Below the pieces are notes generated by a model. That model saw only the letters and a program-made list of their open reading frames with translations, was not told the DNA's origin and searched no databases. The position numbers and the translations under genes were made by a program. Below are positions 11,871-19,874 of a DNA stretch of 64,000 nt, one piece after another (position 1 is the stretch's first letter; every line of letters starts with the position of its first letter). The stretch is from Cannabis sativa (lineage: Eukaryota > Streptophyta > Magnoliopsida > Rosales > Cannabaceae), in assembly GCF_029168945.1 (NCBI RefSeq), contig NC_083602.1:90406027-90470026 (forward strand). The letters run 5' to 3'.

Positions 11871-13129
11871 TGAGGTTGATCCCACGAGGATTGTTGTTAA
11901 GTACGTTAAAATTAAATTTTAACTTCTACTTGGCTAAATAAAATTTGAGAGAAAATTAAAACTAGGAAACAATTAAAACAGTGAAAGTAAGAAGCATGTA
12001 AATTAACAAAGGAATTAGCAATGAATAAAAGTTAGGGCTTTCAATTCCAATTGCATCTATTGATTATGGTTTAATATGATTATCTTCCTATTACCAATTT
12101 CTATGCAATAGCAGGTTTACTAAAGTAATTTATAGTCTTCTCAGATATATAAATCACAATTACATACTAATTTTCTACTCTTGTGATAAATTAAACATTT
12201 AATAGGCATTAAACACAGAAACCCTATAAGCTATATAAACCATGTAGGTACTCTCGTCCTATATCGAAATTTAGTTCTATTTCACTATAGCATAATTGAT
12301 ACTCACTTCTAAGATCTCGCATCAAAATCATAAACAGTTAATTGGTGATCAGACAATTAAAAGTAATTAAGTATGAATGAAATAAAATACATCAAAATTG
12401 GAAATTAAATCATATTAAAACCACAAATCAATATCAAGCAATCTCCATTTAAACCCTGAATAACTGTTTAGCTATTCTTATTCATTGTAGCAAATTCACA
12501 CATATTAATTTTAGAAAAGATAAGAGAATAAAGAAGAAAAGAATGTTGAATACCCCGTTGAAAAAACCTTCGGGATTGATTTTTATCTCCAATTTTCGTC
12601 TTCTTTAATTGCTTCTTGAAAACTATTGAAGTTCACTTATTTTATAGCCAAAAAATGATAAAAAAAAAGATAAAAAATGCTGAAAAAACCTATTCTGCTT
12701 AGGATTAGAAGGGGCCGGCCGCGGCATGAGATTTTCATGCCTAGGCATGACCCCCTTTTATTTGGGCAGTGAGTTTTCTACTTTGTCGACTGATCGTATT
12801 TTGGCCATAACTCTTTCGATATTGCTCAGAATTGAACGATTGAAGATGTTCCAAAAAGATAAAGGAGAGATATAGAACTTTTATGTTTTGACTTTTTCCA
12901 AAATTTAATCAAAACATAGTCTGAAGTTTCAACTTTATTATTTTACACAATTTTCTCTATTTTATAGATTATCTTTTTTTTAAAAAAAAAAAAAAATTGA
13001 CCAATTTATACATTCAAGTGTTGAAACTTGAAATTAAAGAAAACAAACATAATTCTATTCAAAAAATGATAATAAAGATTAAAATTAACTCTAAAAATAA
13101 CATAAATAATAGGTTAAAAATATCCTAAC
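11871..13129 (-). mobile_element. LTR-like block in inverted orientation
   Basis: On the minus strand this block begins TGTTAGGATATTTTT and ends ...GGGATCAACCTCA, i.e. TG..CA, 1259 bp. Its first ~700 bp (12430-13129) is the inverted partner of module B in the array units. A second copy of its other end is at 14759-15011. Flanks (GTTAG left, ATATC right) do not form a target-site duplication, so this is a rearranged LTR, not a clean solo LTR. Superfamily is uncertain; the terminal GTGGGATCAAC context weakly suggests Ty3/gypsy. Confidence 0.55.
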
Positions 13130-13939
13130 AATATCTCAATGGAATATCTTAACCATTTTTAGAAAATATCTCAACTACTTTGAAAAAATAATTTCTTAAT
13201 CAATTACAAATATTTATTTCAAATTTAATATTTAAATAAAACTGAATGAGAGAATCTAATCATATCTTCAATTGAAATTAAAACTTAACCGATTTTTTAT
13301 AAATATTTATTTCAAACTCATATTTAAATAAATATCTTTAACAAAATGAGAAAATATCTACTTTTTAGAGCAAATATATCAACCATTTAGAGTGAATATC
13401 TCCAACTACTTAGAGTGAATATCTCAACCACTTAGAGTGAACATCTCAACTACTTTGAGAGAATATCTCATCCACTTAAAGAAAATATCTTAACCACTTT
13501 GAGAAATTATCTCAACCATTTTAAAAGAATATCTCAGCTACTTAAAAAAATAAATATTTCTTAATCATGTACAAATACGTATTTCAAATTTAATATTTAA
13601 CTAAATATCTTTAACTGAATTAGAAAATCTCTCAACTAGCTCTAGAAATATCTCAACTATTTTAGTAAAATATATAAAGCATAAAAATATTTATAATAAT
13701 ATCTTAAATTTAAATTTAAAGTTAACCAATTTTTGTATAAATATTTATTTCAAACTCATATTTAAATTAAAATGTTTAACTAAAAAAGGAAATATCTCAA
13801 CCGCTTAGAAAAAATATCTCAACTACTTATACAAAATATCTCAGCCACTTAGAGGGAATTTTCGAACCACTTTAAAAGAATATTTCAACCACTTAGAGGA
13901 AATATCTCAACCACTTTGAGAGAATATATCAACCACTTA
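13130..13939. repeat. Hairpin minisatellite tract
   Basis: Same ~20-22-bp ATATCTCAAC/TTGAGAG motif as in the array units. It continues at 19241 beyond the nested MITE and Mutator-like insertions. Confidence 0.75.
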
Positions 13940-14425
13940 GAGCATCTCTAATGAAAAATGCTTGATGAGGTGGAAAGCTTAGGTGGAAGAATAAGAGAAT
14001 GCTACACTATTGGAGATAAAAGAGTCATTTGCGGCATAACCTACTTAAGTGGTCAGGTTTTTGCAACTAACTCCCAATTCTAAAATTTTGGCAGTAAAAC
14101 CTCCTAAACCCAAGTTCTGTTAGCACTTAGCCCTTTCCATCCATTTTTAGTTGTTAACTGCCATGGTGGAATGTCCGCGTGTACACGTGGCACAATTTTA
14201 TTGGTCCACGTAAATAAATATTTAAAAAATAAAAAAATAATTATTTTAAAAATAAAAATTTTCCTTTTTCTTTAAAAATTACACAAAAAAAACAATTTAA
14301 AAAAATAACAATAAAAAAAACCCTAATTCCATCTTTATCTTTCTAGTTCTCTCTCTCAACCCTACCCGCCGCCCCCTCCTCCTCCTCCTCCTCCTACTTC
14401 TTCTTCTTTTTCTCTGCTAAAAAAA

Positions 14426-14758
14426 ATGAGAATTGTTAGCACTAAATTGTACACAAAGATCCTAAAAGAAAAACGAGTTTCAAAGAAAGGTTCTTCACAG
14501 AGTCCCACTCCCACACCAAAGCCAGAGTTGCCTCCATTTCACACCAACTACAAAAATCCAAAACACAACTCATCCGCTGCTGGAATTACTGGTTATGCTT
14601 ATGAGGATATATACGAATGGTTTGTTGCTGGTTTGGATGATCATAATCTCTTTCGACCTTCGGTTGATCTCCAACCTCTTTCTGTAGAATCTGCCTTTGG
14701 AAATGTCGTACAGCATCTAGCTTTATTCAACAACACCGATTCAGATGAAAAATATTAG
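14426..14758 (+). CDS. Module D ORF with ATG, inside Mutator-like element
   Basis: 110-codon frame starting with a real ATG and running MRIVSTKLYTKILKEKR onwards, intact to the TAG at 14756-14758. It is the only copy in the window with an ATG at this position; others have ACG, GAG or ACA. The first codons lie within the element's long TIR, so a TIR promoter could drive it. It has a basic N-terminus, a Pro/Thr-rich linker at about residues 27-37 and an acidic aromatic segment at about 56-72, with no signal peptide or membrane span. I do not recognise a family. It may be a captured host exon. Followed directly by an LTR fragment. Confidence 0.45.
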   Translation: MRIVSTKLYTKILKEKRVSKKGSSQSPTPTPKPELPPFHTNYKNPKHNSSAAGITGYAYEDIYEWFVAGLDDHNLFRPSVDLQPLSVESAFGNVVQHLALFNNTDSDEKY

Positions 14759-15011
14759 TGAGGTTGATCCCACAAGGATTGTTGTTAAGTACGTTAAAAT
14801 TAAATTTTAACTTCTACTTTGCTAAATAAAATTTGAGAGAAAATTAAAACTAGGAAACAATTAAAACAGTGAAAGTAAGAAGCATGTAAATTAACAAAGG
14901 AATTAGCAATGAATAAAAGTTAGGGCTTTCAATTCCAATTGCATCTATTTATTATGGTTTAATATGATTATCTTCCTATTACCAATTTCTATGCAATAGC
15001 AGGTTTACTAA
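14759..15011 (-). mobile_element. Fragment of the inverted LTR
   Basis: Nearly identical to 11871-12123, abutting the D stop codon in the same way as in unit 5, and cut off by the copia-type LTR at 15012. The shared junction shows that unit 5 and this Mutator-like element have a common ancestor. Confidence 0.7.
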
Positions 15012-15338
15012 TGTTGGGATTATTTTACCAAGATCTTGATTTACTACCAAGTATGTTTGATTAACATCCTAATATAAATTCTAAAACAATGAAAATAAAC
15101 ACATATAAAGTTTAGAAAACCTTACAGTGGGTGCAGCGGAATATTATGACTCTTTCCATTCAGATCTCTAGCCATTGATTCCTTTCTGTAGCAGACTAAG
15201 TAGAGTACAATCAATATCTGAATCTGAATCTTCTTTTCTCCTTCTTTGATGCAGATTTTCCATAGTCTTACATACTATGATTGAGGTACCACTTGATGTG
15301 TGTGGGCACTACTCATTCACTCAAAAGAATTCGAAATT

Positions 15339-15401
<63 letters not shown>

Positions 15402-16904
15402 GTGGCTTTTCTGAAAGAAACCAATGTTCAAAGTTGTGTGTTTCCTGAAGCCAACACTTTCTATTTATAGAATACCCTCTAGGTTTAGGTTAGAATTGTA
15501 TGGTATTAAAATAATGAAAACTATAAATGGTAATTTCTTGTGCATATGGCCGGCCATACAAAAGGGAATTGGGCCTCACTTTGCAATTTTACCATTTTGT
15601 TATTTTTTATTCCTGTTTTCTCAAAAATGTCAATTTTCCAATTTAACCTTTTAAATGCCAATTCTAATTATTTAATAACTTAAAAATAATTATTAAACAA
15701 TATTGTCATTTAATATATTTATTAATTAGACATATAAAGTCTCTTAATTAATAAATAAACCTAGAATCTCTTTTCTTTACAATTTCGCCCTTGCTTAGTA
15801 AAAATTCATAAAGTAGACATAGTCTAGCTTTAGAATTATAATTGATTAATTAAAATCAATTAACTGAGTCTTACAAGCAGTATGGTCTCAACTAGTATGG
15901 GGACCATGGGTCTATATAACCGAGCTTCTAATAAGTTGAATCGAATTTACCAAGTAAATTCCTTAACTTATTAATACCTCATTGAATCCACACTTAGAAC
16001 TTGGAATTGCACTCTCAGTCATATAGAACGCGCTATATGTTCCATGATATAGACACGTCATTAGTTATCCATTGTTATAATCCTAATGTGATCAATGACC
16101 CTCTAATAGATGATCTACATTGAAAAGGCACTACTGTTACCGCTACACCTTCAATGTATTTAATCCTTAAAACACTTAGTTCCGTATAAATGATATTTCA
16201 GCAAAGTGAAATGAGATCTCCACCATTTATTTCTGTTCAGCCAAGCTCGAAGGATATCATCGTTTCACTTCTAAGTTCCTATAGAAGTTATAGATTCCAT
16301 ATTTATGGTAGCGCTCCCACTCAATTATACTATCATGTTCCCAAAATGTACGTATCACCCTGACCCAAAAGTAGGCTTAACTAACAAATCAAAGAACATG
16401 TATAGTACTCTTGAGATCGAACCTACCCATATCAGGATTAAGGTCATTTGATCTAGGATCAACAAGTGATATTGAATTGAATAGATATTACGGTAAGTTT
16501 TAATATATCTAATCAAAGTTCAATATCGGTCCCTTTCGATGTATACTCCATACATCCGATACTGGTAAACTTTGTCAATGTCCTGGAAAGGACATAACAC
16601 TTTTCCAAAGTGTAAGAATACCTATCGCTGATTATACCATGTCAGTCTAAACCTAGTGTTCTGACAAATCAGGGAATAAACTTTTGAACATATAATTAAG
16701 ATTATATTCCACTGTGCTGACAACACTATAATCTTTAACAAACTCATATGTTCTGGACTTAAAAAGAATTCATACATTATATATACATATAATCATAAAA
16801 TAAATCATGTGAACCATGCAACATAAAATATTATTTCTGATCTTTATTAATAAGTAAATCTGATTATATTGAAATGAGTTTTATTTAGGGCACAAAACTC
16901 AACA
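15012..16904 (-). mobile_element. Long copia-type LTR, minus orientation
   Basis: TGTTGGGATT... to ...AAAACTCAACA, 1893 bp, with matching TGTTG/CAACA-type ends. Adjacent on its right (16905-16920) is ACTCCCACTTGCAC, which on the minus strand reads GTGCAAGTGGGAGT, a polypurine tract usual just upstream of a 3' LTR in plant copia elements. This is therefore the 3' LTR of a minus-strand element. It contains a (GA)n tract at 15341-15398. Confidence 0.75.
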
Positions 16905-17350
16905 AACTCCCACTTGCACTAATATAAAACAAAATGTGCATTTCAAATAATCATTAACACCTTGATATACAAATCAAGTGTAGTAGTAGTAAACTCCTCG
17001 TAATAGGATCTAACAGGTTGAATTAACAACAACCTTTTCTCCACCATTACTTTCCCTTAATCACAAAATCCTTGATATTGTGAAATTCCTCTCTATATGT
17101 CTACTCTTTTGGGATACTGGATTCTATACCTTTGGCAACTAGGTCATTCAGGAAATAACACTAGTAGTTAAGACAAGTTGGAACGGTGCCACAATTGTAT
17201 AGAACTTTCCTTAGACTGAATAAGTACCTTTCCTGCAACTTTAACATTCAGTCTCTTTCTGGTAGACTAAGAGACTTCAGATAGGTTTTTACACTTCTCC
17301 AAAATCACTACTCCACCCCCAGAGTAATCACCATCTTATCAGCAGACTTT
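16905..17350 (-). mobile_element. Truncated copia internal 3' region
   Basis: About 445 bp of non-coding internal sequence next to the polypurine tract. It ends abruptly where a second copy of the Mutator TIR-internal sequence begins near 17350. No pol domain remains. Confidence 0.6.
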
Positions 17351-17636
17351 CTAGCACTTAGCACTTTCCATCAATTTTTGGTTGTTAACTGTCATGGTGG
17401 AATTTTCACGTGTACACGTGGCACAATTTTATTGGTCCACGTAAATAAATATTTAAAAAATAAAAAAATTAATTATTTTAAAAATAAAAAGTAAAAATTT
17501 CCTTTTTCTTTAATTTTTTTTTTTTAAAAAAAACAATTTTAAAAAAATAAAATTAAAAAAAAAAAACGTAATTCCATCTTTATTTTTCTAGTTCTCTCTC
17601 TCAGCCCTACCCGCCGCCCCCTCCTCCTCCTCCAAA
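17351..17636 (+). repeat. Second direct copy of the Mutator TIR-proximal sequence
   Basis: Resembles 14124-14425 (GCACTTAGC.., CACGTGTACACGTGG, AT-rich stretch, CTAGTTCTCTCTCTCAG) with a very short CTC tract (17619-17633). Its presence beside the copia remnant suggests recombination between two related elements. Confidence 0.65.
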
Positions 17637-17969
17637 ACGAGAATTGTTAGCACTAAATTGTACACAAAGATCCTAAAAGAAAAACGAATTTCAAAGAAAG
17701 TTTCTTCACGGAGTCCCACTCCCACACCAAAGCCAAAGTTGCCTCCCTTTCACACCAACTACAAAAATCCAAAACACAACTCATCCGCTGCTGGAATTAC
17801 TGGTTATGCTTATGAGGATATCTACGAATGGTTTGTTGCTGGTTTGGATGAGCATAATCTATTTCCACCTTCGGTTGATCTCCAACCTCTTTCTGTAGAA
17901 TCCGCCTTTGGAAATGTCGTACAGCGTCTAGCTTTATTCAACAACACTGATTCAGATGAAAAACGTTAG
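17637..17969 (+). pseudogene. Module D ORF, second copy in Mutator-like element (ACG start)
   Basis: Open to the normal TAG. Start-equivalent codon ACG at 17637-17639. Variants include KKVSSRSP and GLDEHNLFPPS. Followed by module E as in units 1-4. Confidence 0.45.
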
Positions 17970-18233
17970 TTTCTTTGTTCTTTTTTTTTTCTTTTTTGAT
18001 CAAGAAAGTTCTTTATTATTCACAAACACAATACAAACAAGCCTCAAACGACCAAGACAAAAACGAAATCTGGTTTTCTTTTTTCTTTTTGATTTTCCAA
18101 ACAGATGTTGCTTTTCTAATAGTAATTGTAAAATTTAAGCAGAACATTAGAAATCTGCATAAATTTCTTGTACTTAATTCCTTAAATTTTTGGTAGTAAA
18201 TGTTAGATATTTATATCTATCTTTCTTCATTAT

Positions 18234-18326
18234 TTATTTGTAATAAACAGAATGTAGCAACAGACTAACAAAAAACTTCAATAGAGGACTGTGGGAGTAC
18301 ATAGCAGAAAATGTTTTATCAGACAT
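18234..18326 (-). CDS. Module E 30-aa micro-ORF in Mutator-like element
   Basis: Intact ATG-started frame, diverged (MSDKTFSAMYSHSPLLKFF..). The upstream promoter-like part of module E is lost beyond about 18345, where unrelated sequence leads into the right TIR. Confidence 0.35.
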   Translation of the reverse strand: MSDKTFSAMYSHSPLLKFFVSLLLHSVYYK

Positions 18327-18457
18327 TATTTCTTCGTTTAAAAATTTTAGGAACAAAATGGAGGAGTCTGATCAGAACCATGTAAAATTTACTCCATTGA
18401 TAATCCTTAGGATCTTTGTGTACAATTTAGTGCTAACAATTCTTGTTTTTTTTTAGC

Positions 18458-18554
18458 AGAGAAGAAGAAGAAGAAGAAGAAGAAGAAGAAGAAGAAGAAG
18501 AAGAAGAAGAAGAAGAAGAAGAAGAAGAAGAAGAAGAAGAAGAAGAAGAAGAAG
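18458..18554 (+). repeat. (GAA)n microsatellite within right TIR
   Basis: Inverted counterpart of the CTT tract of the other modules, flanked by the D start region in reverse (18409-18455) and by GGCGGCAGGTAGGG. Confidence 0.95.
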
Positions 18555-19874
18555 GGGGCGGCAGGTAGGGCTGAGAGAGAGAAAGAACTAGAAAGATAAA
18601 GATGGAATTAGGCTTTTATTTTAATTTTTATTTTTTTAAATTATTTTTTTAATTTTTAAAGAAAAGAAAATTTTTTATATTTTATTTTTTATTTTTAAAA
18701 TAATTAATTTTTTTATTTTTTAAATATTTATTTATGTGGAACAATAAAATTGTGCCACGTGTACACTGTGTACACGTGGACATTCCACCATGGCAGTTAA
18801 CAGCCAAAAATGGATGGAAAGGGCTAAGTGCTAACAGAACTTGGGTTTAGGAGGTTTTACCACCAAAATTTTACAATTGGGGGTTAGTTGTAAAAACCTG
18901 ACCACTTAAGGAGGTTATGCCGCAAATTACTCGAGATAAAATAATGTTATTCTTGAAATTTGTATTGATGCCACACAATGTCATTCATGCTTTGTTTTTT
19001 TTAAATAAAAAATTAAAAGTGTAATATATATGTAATAGTTTAATAAGGAAAAAGAATTATATATATTATAATGTGTGAGATCATAATTATAGTATTTTTA
19101 AAATGTGTTATACCATTGGAATATTTTTAGAAATAAAGGTGTAAAAAATGATGTGGAAGAAAGATAGAATAAAATAATATATTTTTAGATGATGTGGAGA
19201 TATATAGCACCTTTAAAAAATATTACCATTGTAGATACTCCTAGAGATAAGATCTCGACCACTTTGAGAGAATATCTCAGCCAATTTGAAAGCCTATCTC
19301 AACCACTTAAAAAGGAACATCTCAACCACTTTGAGAGAACATCTCAACTATTTTAAAAAAAAAATATTTCTTCATTAGTTACATATATTTATTTCAAATT
19401 CAATATTAAATAAATATTTTGAACTGAATGAGAGAATCTTTCATCTACCTCGATACTATAATTTAATAAATATTTTTAAGGTAAAGTTAATTTAGAATTT
19501 AAAATGATAAATAATTTTAAATGCATATATAAATCAAAGCTTGAGTGTACATAATAAAAAAAAATAAAATTAAATCATTTATTACAAAGTAGTAGATGAA
19601 AGTAAACATAACTACATATATTAAAATTAAAAAGAAGAGTAAATGAAACAACAACACTTCATGATATACCATGAGATTAATAATAAAACATATATATATA
19701 TATTGTCTATTACAAGTATAATTTCATGTGACAAAACTTATAATTATATAATAAGGTTGAACAATACATGCATGTCCATCACTTTTTTATTTGACATTTA
19801 TAGATATAGATATAGATATAAATATATATTGGTGAAGAATTAAAAAATAAAAATGGTGATAATAATTAATGAAT

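Larger units (their letters stand above)
14022..18932. mobile_element. Mutator-like element with long TIRs and captured modules
   Basis: The termini GAGTCATTTGCGGCATAACC (14022) and the complement of 18932 leftwards (GAGTAATTTGCGGCATAACC) match. They are flanked by a perfect 9-bp target-site duplication GAGATAAAA (14013-14021 and 18933-18941), the length typical of Mutator-like elements. The inverted repeats extend about 440-520 bp (14022-14462 and 18409-18932), through a CACGTGTACACGTGG-type segment and the CT/GA tract into the first codons of module D. No transposase is visible, so the element is non-autonomous. It carries D copies at 14426 and 17637 and an E copy at 18234, and contains a copia-type LTR. 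Confidence 0.85.
13940..19240. mobile_element. MITE split by a Mutator-like insertion
   Basis: The left end GAGCATCTCTAATG (13940) pairs with the right end CATTGTAGATACTC (19227-19240) as imperfect 14-bp terminal inverted repeats. Flanking trinucleotides are TTA and CTA. Removing 14022-18941 leaves about 380 bp, a normal MITE size. It sits inside the minisatellite tract. Confidence 0.55.
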
